DNA of 64,000 bases from Amorphoplanes friuliensis DSM 7358 (GTDB lineage Bacteria; Actinomycetota; Actinomycetes; Mycobacteriales; Micromonosporaceae), in contig NC_022657.1 of the NCBI RefSeq assembly GCF_000494755.1, forward strand, positions 8,586,001-8,650,000. Reading direction: 5' to 3'. Made by a program: the position numbers and the translations under genes. Positions 17,971-27,027 of the stretch are shown here, in pieces. Under the pieces are notes generated by a model, which was given only the letters and a program-made list of their open reading frames with translations, was not told the DNA's origin and did not search any database. The stretch's first letter is position 1; each line of letters opens with the position of its first letter.

Positions 17971-20900
17971 CGCGTCTTTCCCTGCTTTCCGGCGGCCAGC
18001 ATGCCGTCGATCAGGCGCCCGGTGGCGGCGCCGTCGTCCAGGTCGCAGCCCTTGGCGGCGAAAGCCCGGTAGCGGTCGGTGTAGCGGGCGGCAATGGCGT
18101 CGATGTCCCTGATCGCCGCCACCACCTCCTCCGACGTCGACAGCAGCGGGCCCGGGGCCTCCTGCTCGAAGTCGAAGTAGAACCCGCGAAGTTCGTCGCG
18201 GTAGTGCGCGAGGTCGTACGTGAAGAACAGCATCGGGCGGCCGGTGTTGGCGAAGTCGAACATCACCGAGGAGTAGTCGGTGATCAGGATGTCCGCCGCT
18301 GCCAGCAGATCCGCCATGTCGGGGTAGGTCGACATGTCGTAGACGAAGCCGTCGCCGTTGCCCGGGATCTCGTCGACGACGTTCGGGTGGCGGCGCACGA
18401 GCAGCGCGTGGTCGTCACCGAGCTTCTCCGCCGCGTCCAGGATATCGATCTTCATGGAGATCTGATAGCTGCCGCCGCTGTACTCGTCGTCGCGCCAGGT
18501 GGGGGCGTACACGACGAGCTTCTTGCCCTCGGGGATGCCGGCCGCCTTGCGGACCCGCTCCTTGATCTCGGCCCGGTCCTTGAACAGCAGGTCGTTCCGG
18601 GGGTAACCGATCTCCATGAGCTCGCCGTCGTACTTGAAGGCGCGGCGCAGGATCGGCGTGCTGAAGGTGTTCGGCGAGACCAGGAAGCTCCAGTTCGGCG
18701 CCTCCAGCTCCAGCTTCTCCAGGTAGCGGCGGTCGGTGAACTGCACGTCCGCGATGTCGAAGCCGATCCTCTTCAGCGGCGTGCCGTGCCACGTCTGCAC
18801 GACGATCTGGCCCGGGCGGCGCTTGAACCACTCCGGCAGGTGCTGGTTGGTGACGATGTACCGCGAGGTCGCCAGGGACTCGTACCAGCGGCGGCTCCAC
18901 AGCGCGACGGGGTCGGCCGTGTGCGGCAACGGCGCCTGACCGTCGGTCGTGACCCACTGGTGCTCGAGCTTGGCACCGCGCGCGACCAGCTCCTCGTGGA
19001 CGGCCCGCGGGCTGTCGGAGTACTGCCGGCCGGTGAAGCTGTTGTAGAGCACGACGTCGCGCAACGGCTGCTCGCGCAGCGACGGATACTCCTTCTCGCG
19101 CAGGCGGGACTGGTTGGCGCGGCCACGCTCCTCGTCGGTGAGCGCGCTGCGGACCCGCAGCACGACCCGCTCGTCGGTCAGCCACTCGAGCGAGACCCGC
19201 GGCGAGTCACCGGCCAGCGGCAACGGCAGGGAGGCCATGGCCTCGGCGACCGCGGGCAGCGGCTGCACCGGGCCGTTGCCGTCGCGGTACAGGACGTTCC
19301 ACATGCCCGTACGGATGCGGACGTGGGCGTCGAAGTTGGGCACCGCGATCGGGTCGACCTCGACCGACCAGGTGCCGTCGGCGGCCACCTCGGCCGGGAA
19401 GCTCCAGGTCTCGCGGGCGTTGAACGGCCGCAGCACCAACTTGAACTGGCCCACCTGACCAGGGACGCGGCCGGTGAACCGGAACTTGCGGTCGGCCGTG
19501 CTCACCCCGGTCAGCACCGGGCCGGTCGGCATGGCGACCAGCTGGGCCTCACCGGAGAGCGCGGCGTGCACGTGAACGCTCAGCGCACCGAGATCGATCG
19601 GGTCCCACCTGAAGTCGTCGGCGATGCCGCAGGCGACCACACCGCTGCGCTTGGTGCCGACGGCCAGCTCGATCCGGAACCGGTCGGTGGGCTCGGCGAT
19701 CCGCAGCGGCTGATAGGTCAGCCCCTCGCGCTGCACGTCGCCGACCGGGATCCGGAAGCGGAACTTCTCCCCGTCGAGCTCGACCGGGTACCGCCGCCAG
19801 GTCAGACCGTCGATCCGCGACAGCGTCACGCTGGTGACCAGGGCGTCGCTGTGGAGCCGGCCCTCGACCTCGAGGTGATCACCGTTGAGACGGCCGCCGG
19901 TCAGGCGCGCCGGCACTCGCTCGACGCGGACACGCAGCCGGCCCTGCTTGACGAACGGTGTGATCCGGACGTCGTCGCCGACGTCCAGGCCGGTCAGCTT
20001 GACCGGGTTGGCGGGCTGCCCCATCTCCAGCGAGCCCTTGCTCATCCGGCCCAGACCGACCACGCCGGTCACCACGGTCCAGGTCCCGTTCTTCCAGGTC
20101 CCCTCGGGGGTACGCAGGGACTGCGGGTCGATGACGGCGTCGAAGCCGGACCAGTCGTAGGTGTTCTGGGGCGAACCGTGGTCCGCGGTCGCGTCGATGC
20201 AGCGCCGCGTGATCAGCGGGGTGCGCTTGGTCCGCCGGCCCGAACCCTCCTTGAGCCAGATCAGCCGCGAGGTGCTCCACGGCCGCGGCGAGGACTGCCC
20301 GGGGATGAACGCGTGCCCGCGGATGTGCAGCTTGCCGTCGCGCCAGGAGACGTCGTGCACCTTGGTGCGGGGGCGCGGCGTACCGGCGGCGAACAGCTCG
20401 GGCGGGAGCTGCGGCAGCTTCTCGTGGTACAGGTCCATGTCGTGGTAGCGGCGCAGGCCCTTGCGGGCGATCCGCCGCTGCTTCCGCATGACCGGGACGA
20501 GCTCGAGGACCTCGCGCAGCATCCGGTTGCGGATCAGCGTCCAGAGCACCCGCTGGTTCGCCGGCAGCTCGAGGATCGCCTCCGGGTCGATCGTGTCGAG
20601 GTAGTCGTTGGTGCGCTCCATGAAGACGCGCCTGTACTCGTCGTCGACGATCGGCAGCACCTTGACGAAGAGGTTCAGGTCGCCGGTCAGCACCGTCTCG
20701 TCGTACAGGCGCTTGGTCGCGTGGTGGCCGGACTCGCCGAGCAGCCGGCTGACCTGCCAGCAGTTCTCCAGGCGGTCGGTGAAGGCCTTGAGCTCCTCGC
20801 GACGCTGGGTGATCGACTTGTCGTCACCCTCGCGCTCCCGCCAGTAGTAGATCGGCACGTCGATGACGTCGACACTCTTGGCCAGCACGTGCAGCGGGAC

Positions 20901-21464
20901 GGTGACCGGGGTGTCCTCGTAGAGCACACCCTCCGGGAACCGCAGGCCCTGCGCGTCCCAGAAGGTCTTGCGGTAGACCTTGTTCCACGCCGTCCGGTCA
21001 CCGAGCAGGGCGGGCTGCTGGTCGACGTGGGTGCGCAGCTTGGTGTTCTGGAAGATGTCCCGGTGCATGCCGGACTGGATCAGACCCTTGCTGCTGAGCC
21101 GCATGACGTTGCCGCAGGAGAAGTCCGAGCCGGTCTTCTCGAGGATCCCGACGAGCAGCTCCGCGGTGTACGCGGGCAGGGCATCGTCACTGTCCATGAA
21201 CATGAGGTAGTCGCCCGTGACGTGCTCGAGGCCCGTGTTGCGGGCCGCACCGAGACCGGCGTTCTCCTTGTGCACCACCTTGAAGCGGGAGTCCTTGGCC
21301 GCGAACCGCTCGGCGATGTCGCCGCTGTCGTCCTTCGAACCGTCGTTGACCAGGATGACTTCGAGCTCACCCCGCGTCTGGATGGCGATGGACTCGAGAC
21401 ATTCGTCGAGGTAGGGCGCCACGTTGTAGATGGGCACCACGATGCTCAGCACGGAACTCGCCAT
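17967..21464 (-). CDS. Bifunctional glycosyltransferase (GT2) and CDP-glycerol glycerophosphotransferase (TagF-like)
   Basis: An 1165-residue fusion enzyme for teichoic-acid-like surface polymers. The N-terminal GT2 domain (about residues 5-320) has VVPIYNVAPYL and the DxD-type LMFMDSDDALP. The middle (about 400-780) is beta-rich and less conserved, with repeated TagF-type accessory sequence. The C-terminal Glyphos_transf domain (about 790-1165) has VVQTWHGTPLKRIGFD, VYAPTWRDDEYS, LLVRRHPNV and ILITDYSSVMFDF, the conserved CDP-glycerol/CDP-polyol polymerase motifs. No signal peptide is present; such enzymes act at the inner membrane face. I chose the ATG at 21464 because MASSVLSIVVPIYN is the standard GT2 start. 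The gene leads the transcript that continues into the GT-D gene. Confidence 0.9.
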   Translation of the reverse strand: MASSVLSIVVPIYNVAPYLDECLESIAIQTRGELEVILVNDGSKDDSGDIAERFAAKDSRFKVVHKENAGLGAARNTGLEHVTGDYLMFMDSDDALPAYTAELLVGILEKTGSDFSCGNVMRLSSKGLIQSGMHRDIFQNTKLRTHVDQQPALLGDRTAWNKVYRKTFWDAQGLRFPEGVLYEDTPVTVPLHVLAKSVDVIDVPIYYWREREGDDKSITQRREELKAFTDRLENCWQVSRLLGESGHHATKRLYDETVLTGDLNLFVKVLPIVDDEYRRVFMERTNDYLDTIDPEAILELPANQRVLWTLIRNRMLREVLELVPVMRKQRRIARKGLRRYHDMDLYHEKLPQLPPELFAAGTPRPRTKVHDVSWRDGKLHIRGHAFIPGQSSPRPWSTSRLIWLKEGSGRRTKRTPLITRRCIDATADHGSPQNTYDWSGFDAVIDPQSLRTPEGTWKNGTWTVVTGVVGLGRMSKGSLEMGQPANPVKLTGLDVGDDVRITPFVKQGRLRVRVERVPARLTGGRLNGDHLEVEGRLHSDALVTSVTLSRIDGLTWRRYPVELDGEKFRFRIPVGDVQREGLTYQPLRIAEPTDRFRIELAVGTKRSGVVACGIADDFRWDPIDLGALSVHVHAALSGEAQLVAMPTGPVLTGVSTADRKFRFTGRVPGQVGQFKLVLRPFNARETWSFPAEVAADGTWSVEVDPIAVPNFDAHVRIRTGMWNVLYRDGNGPVQPLPAVAEAMASLPLPLAGDSPRVSLEWLTDERVVLRVRSALTDEERGRANQSRLREKEYPSLREQPLRDVVLYNSFTGRQYSDSPRAVHEELVARGAKLEHQWVTTDGQAPLPHTADPVALWSRRWYESLATSRYIVTNQHLPEWFKRRPGQIVVQTWHGTPLKRIGFDIADVQFTDRRYLEKLELEAPNWSFLVSPNTFSTPILRRAFKYDGELMEIGYPRNDLLFKDRAEIKERVRKAAGIPEGKKLVVYAPTWRDDEYSGGSYQISMKIDILDAAEKLGDDHALLVRRHPNVVDEIPGNGDGFVYDMSTYPDMADLLAAADILITDYSSVMFDFANTGRPMLFFTYDLAHYRDELRGFYFDFEQEAPGPLLSTSEEVVAAIRDIDAIAARYTDRYRAFAAKGCDLDDGAATGRLIDGMLAAGKQGKTR

Positions 21465-21550
21465 TCCAGCAGGATAGGGCTCCGCTTCACCCGCAACACA
21501 GACACCGTCTATGTGAGTGACTTTCACCCGATGTATTAAGGTGCACCGCC

Positions 21551-22033
21551 GTGCAAGCGATCCTCGCGACACTGGGCTACGTGACCTCCCCGGACCGCCG
21601 GAAGGTACTGATGATCCGGCGGGACACACGCCCCGACGACATCCATTACGGCTACTACAACGGTCTCGGCGGCAAGCTCGAACCCGGCGAGGACGTGGTC
21701 ACCGGGATGCGCCGCGAGATCCGCGAGGAGTCCGGACTGGAGTCACTCTCCGTGGAACTCGCCGGGACGATCTCCTGGCCCGGGTTCGGGCGCAACGGCG
21801 AGAACTGGTTCGGCTTCCTCTTCCGCGTACCGGCCTGGAGCGGCACGCCGCTGGCCGGCAACGACGAGGGCAGCCTGCACTGGATGGACATCGCCGACGT
21901 CCTCGCCGGGAAGCTGCCGATGTGGGAGTCCGACCGGCACTTCCTGCCGCTGGTCTTCGCCGACGAGCCCCGGCCCTTCCACGGCGTCATGCCCTTCGCC
22001 GACGGCAAGGCCCAGAGCTGGAGCTTCTCCTAG
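21551..22033 (+). CDS. NUDIX hydrolase (8-oxo-dGTP diphosphatase type)
   Basis: A 160-residue pyrophosphohydrolase. The Nudix box is complete: G41, E47 then R55, E56, E59, E60 and G62 (REIREESG). The N-terminus MQAILATLGYVTS and the WFGFLFRV and GSLHWMDIADV parts resemble MTH1/MutT-like enzymes that clean the nucleotide pool. The GTG start at 21551 is the only one that keeps the first strand. Its stop codon shares the palindrome CTAG (22030-22033) with the convergent upp gene. It is divergent from the TagF-like gene by 86 bases. Confidence 0.88.
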   Translation: MQAILATLGYVTSPDRRKVLMIRRDTRPDDIHYGYYNGLGGKLEPGEDVVTGMRREIREESGLESLSVELAGTISWPGFGRNGENWFGFLFRVPAWSGTPLAGNDEGSLHWMDIADVLAGKLPMWESDRHFLPLVFADEPRPFHGVMPFADGKAQSWSFS

Positions 22034-22662
22034 AAGCGCGGCATCCCGCCGAACTGGCGGTCACCGGCGTCACCGAGGCCCGGCACGATGTACATCTTCT
22101 CGTTCAGGCCCTCGTCGATGCTGGCCGTGACCAGGCGCAGCGGCAGACCGGAGTCGCGCAGCCGCTCGATGCCCTCGGGAGCGGCGAGCACACAGCAGAT
22201 GATGACGTCAGTGCAGCCACGGTCGACCAGCAACTGGCAGCAGTGCACGAGCGAGCCGCCCGTCGCCAGCATCGGGTCGAGGACCAGCACCGGCAGACCC
22301 GACAGATCACCGGGCAGGGATTCCATGTACGCCCGGGGCTCGTACGTAGCCTCGTCGCGCGCCAGGCCGACAAAACCCATGGACGACTCGGGCAACAGGG
22401 CCAGGGCGGCGTCGGACATGCCCAGACCGGCCCGCAGCACCGGCACGATCAGCGGCGGGTTGGCCAGCCGGGTGCCCTCGGTCGGCGCGACCGGCGTCGT
22501 GATCGGGAACTGCTCGACGGCGAAGGTGCGGGCGGCCTCGTACACGACCATGGTGGTCAGCTCGTGCAGGGCGGCGCGGAAGGCTCCGGAGTCGGTCTCG
22601 GCGTCACGCATGACGGTGAGTCGGGACTGGGCCAACGGGTGATCAACGACGAGTACGTCCAC
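22030..22662 (-). CDS. upp: Uracil phosphoribosyltransferase
   Basis: A 210-residue enzyme that joins uracil and PRPP to give UMP. Motifs visible are HPLAQSRLTVMRD near the N-terminus, PVLRAGLGM, the PRPP-binding loop VLVLDPMLATGGS, and the uracil-binding C-terminus YIVPGLGDAGDRQFG. Length is normal for Upp. The start is taken as GTG (VDVLVVDHPLAQ) at 22662, which fits the family; 11 codons upstream are possible. Together with deoC, deoA, cdd, add and the importer it makes a salvage set. It is divergent from deoC with 62 bases between starts. Confidence 0.95.
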   Translation of the reverse strand: MDVLVVDHPLAQSRLTVMRDAETDSGAFRAALHELTTMVVYEAARTFAVEQFPITTPVAPTEGTRLANPPLIVPVLRAGLGMSDAALALLPESSMGFVGLARDEATYEPRAYMESLPGDLSGLPVLVLDPMLATGGSLVHCCQLLVDRGCTDVIICCVLAAPEGIERLRDSGLPLRLVTASIDEGLNEKMYIVPGLGDAGDRQFGGMPRF

Positions 22663-22724
22663 GCCGATCAACCTACCGGGGTTCTCCAAGATCAACTGCC
22701 GGAGGGCCGCGTAGAATCCCTCTC

Positions 22725-23675
22725 ATGACTGCGACAGCGACGTCGAGGCTGCCCGACGTGTCCGGTTCCGCCTTCAACCTCCGATCTTTCCTGCACGGAC
22801 TGCCCGGGGTCGACAAGGTCGGGGTCGAGGCGCGGGCGGCATCCCTCGGCACCCGGTCGGTGAAGACGACCGCCAAGGCGGCCGCGATCGACCTCGCCAT
22901 CCGCATGGTCGACCTGACCACGCTGGAGGGCTCCGACACCCCCGGCAAGGTCCGCGCGCTGTCGGCCAAGGCCGTCCGCCCCGACCCCTCGGACCCCACC
23001 TGCCCGAGCGTCGCGGCGATCTGCGTCTACCCGGCGATGGTCCCGGTCGCCGCCGAGGTCCTGGCCGGCACCGGCGTCCACCTCGCCAGCGTCGCCACGG
23101 CCTTCCCCTCCGGGCAGGCCCCGCTCGACGTCAAGCTGGCCGACACCCGCGACGCCGTCGCCGGCGGCGCCGACGAGATCGACATGGTCATCAGCCGGGG
23201 CGCGTTCCTCTCCGGCCGTTACGACCACGTGTACGACGAGATCGTCGCGGTCAAGGAGGCGTGCGGCTCCGCCCACCTCAAGGTGATCCTGGAGACCGGC
23301 GAGCTCGGCACCTACGACAACGTCCGGCGGGCGTCCTGGCTGGCCATGCTGGCCGGCGCCGACTTCATCAAGACGTCCACCGGCAAGGTGCCCGTCGCCG
23401 CGACGCTCCCGGTGACGCTGGTCATGCTCGAGGCCGTGCGCGACTTCCGGGCCCAGACCGGCCGCCAGGTCGGCGTGAAGCCCGCCGGCGGCATCCGCAC
23501 CACCAAGGACGCCATCAAGTACCTCGTGCTGATCAACGAAACGGTCGGCGACGACTGGCTCGACCCGGACTGGTTCCGCTTCGGCGCCTCCTCGCTGCTC
23601 AACGACCTGCTCATGCAGCGGACCAAGCTCACGACCGGCCACTACGCCGGCCCGGACTACTTCACGCTGGACTGA
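22725..23675 (+). CDS. deoC: Deoxyribose-phosphate aldolase
   Basis: A 316-residue DERA that splits 2-deoxyribose-5-phosphate into glyceraldehyde-3-phosphate and acetaldehyde. The Schiff-base lysine is K216 in DFIKTSTGK, and other family motifs are ICVYPAMV, FPSGQ, DEIDMVIS, KVILETGEL and GVKPAGGIRT. It is longer than E. coli DeoC at the N-terminus, as is common in actinomycetes. The gene is followed four bases later by an aldehyde dehydrogenase gene, which could oxidise the acetaldehyde made. The gene pair or trio is widely conserved in actinomycetes. Confidence 0.95.
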   Translation: MTATATSRLPDVSGSAFNLRSFLHGLPGVDKVGVEARAASLGTRSVKTTAKAAAIDLAIRMVDLTTLEGSDTPGKVRALSAKAVRPDPSDPTCPSVAAICVYPAMVPVAAEVLAGTGVHLASVATAFPSGQAPLDVKLADTRDAVAGGADEIDMVISRGAFLSGRYDHVYDEIVAVKEACGSAHLKVILETGELGTYDNVRRASWLAMLAGADFIKTSTGKVPVAATLPVTLVMLEAVRDFRAQTGRQVGVKPAGGIRTTKDAIKYLVLINETVGDDWLDPDWFRFGASSLLNDLLMQRTKLTTGHYAGPDYFTLD

Positions 23676-23679
23676 GGCC

Positions 23680-25107
23680 ATGTTCGAATACGCACCCGCA
23701 CCCGAATCCCGCTCGGTCGTCGACATCGCTCCCTCGTACGGCCTGTTCATCAACGGCGAGTTCGTTCCCGCGTCGTCGTCCGGCGGCGTCTTCAAGACCG
23801 TCAACCCCGCCTCCGAAGAGGTCCTGGCCGAGGTCGCGTCGGCCGGTGCCGAGGACGTCGACCTGGCCGTCGCCGCGGCGCGCCGGGCGTTCGGCCCCTG
23901 GTCGGCGCTGCCCGGTGCCGAACGCGCCAAGTACCTCTTCCGGATCGCGCGCATCATCCAGGAACGCTCCCGCGAGCTGGCCGTGCTCGAGTCCCTCGAC
24001 AACGGCAAGCCGATCAAGGAGTCCCGCGACGTCGACCTGCCGCTGGTCGCCGCGTACTTCTTCTACTACGCGGGATGGGCCGACAAGCTCGCGTACGCCG
24101 GGTTCGGCGCCAACCCGCAGCCGCTGGGTGTCGCCGCCCAGGTCATCCCGTGGAACTTCCCGCTGATGATGCTGGCCTGGAAGATCGCCCCCGCCCTGGC
24201 CGCCGGCAACACCGTCGTGCTCAAGCCGGCCGAGACCACGCCGCTGTCGGCGCTCTTCTTCGCCGACATCTGCCGCCAGGCCGACCTGCCCCCGGGCGTC
24301 GTCAACATCATCACCGGCGCCGGCGAGACCGGCCGGACGCTCGTCGAGCACCCCGACGTCAACAAGGTCGCGTTCACCGGCTCGACCGAGGTCGGCCGGC
24401 AGATCGCCCGGTCCGTCGCGGGCACCCGCAAACGCCTGACCCTCGAGCTGGGCGGCAAGGCGGCCAACATCGTCTTCGACGACGCGCCCATCGACCAGGC
24501 CGTCGAGGGCATCGTCAACGGCATCTTCTTCAACCAGGGGCACGTCTGCTGCGCGGGCTCACGACTGCTGGTGCAGGAGTCCGCGTACGACGAGGTGCTC
24601 ACCGCACTCAAGCGCCGCATGGCCACGCTGCGGGTCGGCGACCCGCTGGACAAGAACACGGATATCGGCGCGATCAACTCGGCGGCCCAGCTCGCCCGCA
24701 TCCGCGAGCTGTCCGACATCGGCGCGTCCGAGGGCGCCGAGCGCTGGTCGCCGCCGTGCGAGCTCCCGTCCCAGGGCTTCTGGTTCGCCCCCACGATCTT
24801 CACCGGGGTGACCCAGGCGCACCGCATCGCCCGCGAAGAGATCTTCGGCCCGGTCCTGTCGGTGCTGACCTTCCGCACACCCGACGAGGCGATCGAGAAG
24901 GCGAACAACACGCCGTACGGTCTCTCGGCCGGTGTCTGGACCGAGAAGGGCTCGCTGATCCTCGCCATGGCCGACAAGCTGCGCGCCGGCGTGGTGTGGG
25001 CCAACACGTTCAACAAGTTCGACCCGACGTCGCCGTTCGGCGGCTACAAGGAGTCCGGATACGGTCGCGAAGGCGGCCGGCACGGCCTGGAGGCCTACCT
25101 TGCCTAA
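23680..25107 (+). CDS. Aldehyde dehydrogenase, catalytically complete
   Basis: A 475-residue NAD(P)+-dependent aldehyde dehydrogenase. It contains the oxyanion Asn region QVIPWNFPLMM, VLKPAETTP, the cofactor loop FTGSTEVGRQI, the general base in LELGGK, and catalytic Cys290 in FFNQGHVCCAGS, with C-terminal EEIFGPV and FGGYKESGYGREGG. Location after deoC suggests it oxidises acetaldehyde from deoxyribose breakdown; this is inference. The following truncated dehydrogenase gene starts inside its last codons, so the two are translationally coupled. Confidence 0.92.
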   Translation: MFEYAPAPESRSVVDIAPSYGLFINGEFVPASSSGGVFKTVNPASEEVLAEVASAGAEDVDLAVAAARRAFGPWSALPGAERAKYLFRIARIIQERSRELAVLESLDNGKPIKESRDVDLPLVAAYFFYYAGWADKLAYAGFGANPQPLGVAAQVIPWNFPLMMLAWKIAPALAAGNTVVLKPAETTPLSALFFADICRQADLPPGVVNIITGAGETGRTLVEHPDVNKVAFTGSTEVGRQIARSVAGTRKRLTLELGGKAANIVFDDAPIDQAVEGIVNGIFFNQGHVCCAGSRLLVQESAYDEVLTALKRRMATLRVGDPLDKNTDIGAINSAAQLARIRELSDIGASEGAERWSPPCELPSQGFWFAPTIFTGVTQAHRIAREEIFGPVLSVLTFRTPDEAIEKANNTPYGLSAGVWTEKGSLILAMADKLRAGVVWANTFNKFDPTSPFGGYKESGYGREGGRHGLEAYLA

Positions 25108-25954
25108 GTCCGACAAGCCGGCCAAGGTCGCCGCCGTCACCGCGCCCGCACGGCTCGGCGTCCGCAAGACCTACAAGCTGTACATCGGCGGGGCGTTCCC
25201 GCGCAGCGAATCAGGACGGACCTATCTCGTGGACGGCGACAACGTGGCCCTCGCCTCCCGCAAGGACGCCCGCGACGCCGTCGTGGCCGCCCGGAAGGCG
25301 CAGCCGAAATGGGCCGGCGCGACCGCGTACAACCGGGGTCAGGTGCTCTACCGCATCGCCGAGATGATCGAGGCGCGGCGGGGCGAGTTCGTCACCCTGG
25401 GTGTTCCGGCCACCGAGGTGGACGCCGCCGTCGACCGCTGGATCTGGTACGCAGGCTGGTCCGACAAGATCGCCCAGGTGCACGGCGGAGCCAACCCGGT
25501 CGCCGGCCCGTTCTTCAACATCTCCGCGCCCGAGCCGACCGGCGTGGTCGGCGTGGTCGCACCGGAGTCGTTCCTGGGACTGGTGAGCGTCATCGCGCCC
25601 GCCATCGTGACCGGCAACACGGTCGTGGTGCTCGCCGCGAGCCCCCAGGTCGCCGTGACGCTGGCCGAGGTGCTGGCCACGTCCGACGTGCCCGGCGGTG
25701 TGGTGAACATTCTCACCGGACACGCCGCCGAGACCGCGCCCTGGCTGGCGTCCCACGACGACGTCAACGCGCTCGACCTCACCGGCGTGGCGGACACCGG
25801 ACTCGCCGCCGACCTGGAACGAGCCGCGGCCGGCAACCTCAAGCGGGTGCTCCGCCCACCGGTGGACACACCCGATTTCACCGCCGACCCCGGCCTGCAC
25901 CCGATGACCGCGCTGCTGGAGACCAAGACGGTGTGGCACCCGAAGGGTTTCTGA
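25100..25954 (+). CDS. Truncated aldehyde dehydrogenase homologue lacking the catalytic cysteine
   Basis: A 284-residue protein homologous to the N-terminal (cofactor-binding) half of aldehyde dehydrogenases. It retains YKLYIGGAFPRSESGR, VGVVAPESFLGLVSVIAPAIVTGNTVVVLAA, GGVVNILTG and a final NLKRVLRP, but ends before the LELGGK and Cys motifs, so it cannot be an active dehydrogenase. The frame is intact and uses normal codons, so it is not decaying. It starts at a TTG (25100) that overlaps the upstream gene by 8 bases and has GGAGG at 25089-25093. It probably partners the full-length enzyme, as a structural or regulatory subunit (inference). Confidence 0.85.
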   Translation: MPKSDKPAKVAAVTAPARLGVRKTYKLYIGGAFPRSESGRTYLVDGDNVALASRKDARDAVVAARKAQPKWAGATAYNRGQVLYRIAEMIEARRGEFVTLGVPATEVDAAVDRWIWYAGWSDKIAQVHGGANPVAGPFFNISAPEPTGVVGVVAPESFLGLVSVIAPAIVTGNTVVVLAASPQVAVTLAEVLATSDVPGGVVNILTGHAAETAPWLASHDDVNALDLTGVADTGLAADLERAAAGNLKRVLRPPVDTPDFTADPGLHPMTALLETKTVWHPKGF

Positions 25955-26046
25955 CCTCGGTCTGCCACCTTTCAGCAGCGCCCACTAAGGTGTGTGCCCA
26001 GACTCACCCGTCCGAACAGCTCGCTTGAACCAACCCGGAGGTCACC

Positions 26047-26964
26047 GTGACCAGCCAGTCGCCCGAAGAGGGCTCGACGGTCAAGGAAGAGAAGGCCGTC
26101 GTCGAGGATGGTCTCTCCGGCCGTGAGCTGTGGGACGAGGTACGCATCGCCCCCATCGAGATCGCGATGCCGGGCGGCGTCGGACTCACGCTCCGGGCCT
26201 ACAGGCTCGCCTCCGAGCTGACGCCGACCGAGATCCAGACCGACGAGGACGACCCCTTCGACGCCCGTGAGCGCCGCGCCGCGGCCCGCCGCGCCGAGGA
26301 GGAAGGCGTCATCGTCGACGACGAGTTCTCGGCGCTGGTCGCCGAGGGCGAGACGGACTCCAAGGCCGACCGCAAGTCGGACAACAAGGTCGTCACCGAG
26401 GACGGAGAGGTCGTCGAGGAGCCCGACGCGGCCGACTTCGCCGACGAGCCGGACGAGACCGAAGCCGAGGAAGCCGACGAGGAAGTGCCCATCTTCCTCA
26501 GCCACAAGGGCAAGCTGCTCACCTTCAAGACCCCCGAATCGCTGGTCTCCTTCATTCGATCGGGTGCTCCGCACGACCTCGCACAGCTCGACACCTGGGC
26601 GACCGTCGCCGAGCGGGTACAGTCGTCCGACATCGACCCGGCCGCCGACGACCGCTACGAGCTGGACCTCGTCGTGGAAAACCTGCGGGGCGGGCACGAC
26701 ACGTGGGACCTGCCCCTGCTCATCGCCGCCGGCGAGGTGGCCCGTGACCTGGGTCACGGGCTCCGGTTGAAGCCGGTGATCCTGGCCCTGGCGCCCGGTT
26801 CACCGCTCGACGACCTGGACGAGTCCCTCCGGTCCGCGGAGAGTGGCGGAATGGGCGGTTTCTTCGGACGCCGGAAGCTCCGTAAAATCGGGGCACAACA
26901 GGCGAGTCTGGGTTGGCGTTCGATTATCGGCAAGATCTCTGCCGCTGTGGACTGGCGCGACTGA
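26047..26964 (+). CDS. Acidic conserved actinobacterial protein, function unknown
   Basis: A 305-residue soluble protein. The N-terminus (EDGLSGRELWDEVRIAPIEIAMPGGVGLTLRAYRL) and the part from about residue 150 on (EVPIFLSHKGKLLTFKTPESLVSFIRSG, DLAQLDTWATVAERV, YELDLVVENLRGGHDTWDLPLLIAAGEVARDLG) look folded. Between them lies a very acidic, Ala/Asp/Glu-rich stretch of about 80 residues. The tail is basic (GGFFGRRKLRKIG). I do not recognise a catalytic motif. The GTG start has GGAGGTCACC six bases upstream. It lies 63 bases before the 749-residue IS110-like/conservon-tail gene and is likely co-expressed with it. Confidence 0.78.
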   Translation: MTSQSPEEGSTVKEEKAVVEDGLSGRELWDEVRIAPIEIAMPGGVGLTLRAYRLASELTPTEIQTDEDDPFDARERRAAARRAEEEGVIVDDEFSALVAEGETDSKADRKSDNKVVTEDGEVVEEPDAADFADEPDETEAEEADEEVPIFLSHKGKLLTFKTPESLVSFIRSGAPHDLAQLDTWATVAERVQSSDIDPAADDRYELDLVVENLRGGHDTWDLPLLIAAGEVARDLGHGLRLKPVILALAPGSPLDDLDESLRSAESGGMGGFFGRRKLRKIGAQQASLGWRSIIGKISAAVDWRD

Positions 26965-27010
26965 CCCGTCAGCGGGGACTATCAGTCCTTGGCCGAATAC
27001 AGCAGTCCCG

Positions 27011-27020
27011 GGGAGGAGGA
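27011..27020 (+). promoter_or_regulatory. Ribosome binding site deciding the GTG start at 27028
   Basis: The purine run GGGAGGAGGA sits seven bases before the GTG at 27028. A TTG 13 codons upstream (26989) has no comparable site, so the GTG is preferred. Confidence 0.7.
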
Positions 27021-27027
27021 CGACGCC

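Noticed and set aside
18204..21539. A plus-strand open frame of over 1100 codons opposite the TagF-like gene
   Set aside because: It is an antisense shadow caused by high third-position GC: the sequence is Val/Arg/Gly/Asp-rich with no family likeness, while the minus strand has clear GT2 and TagF motifs.
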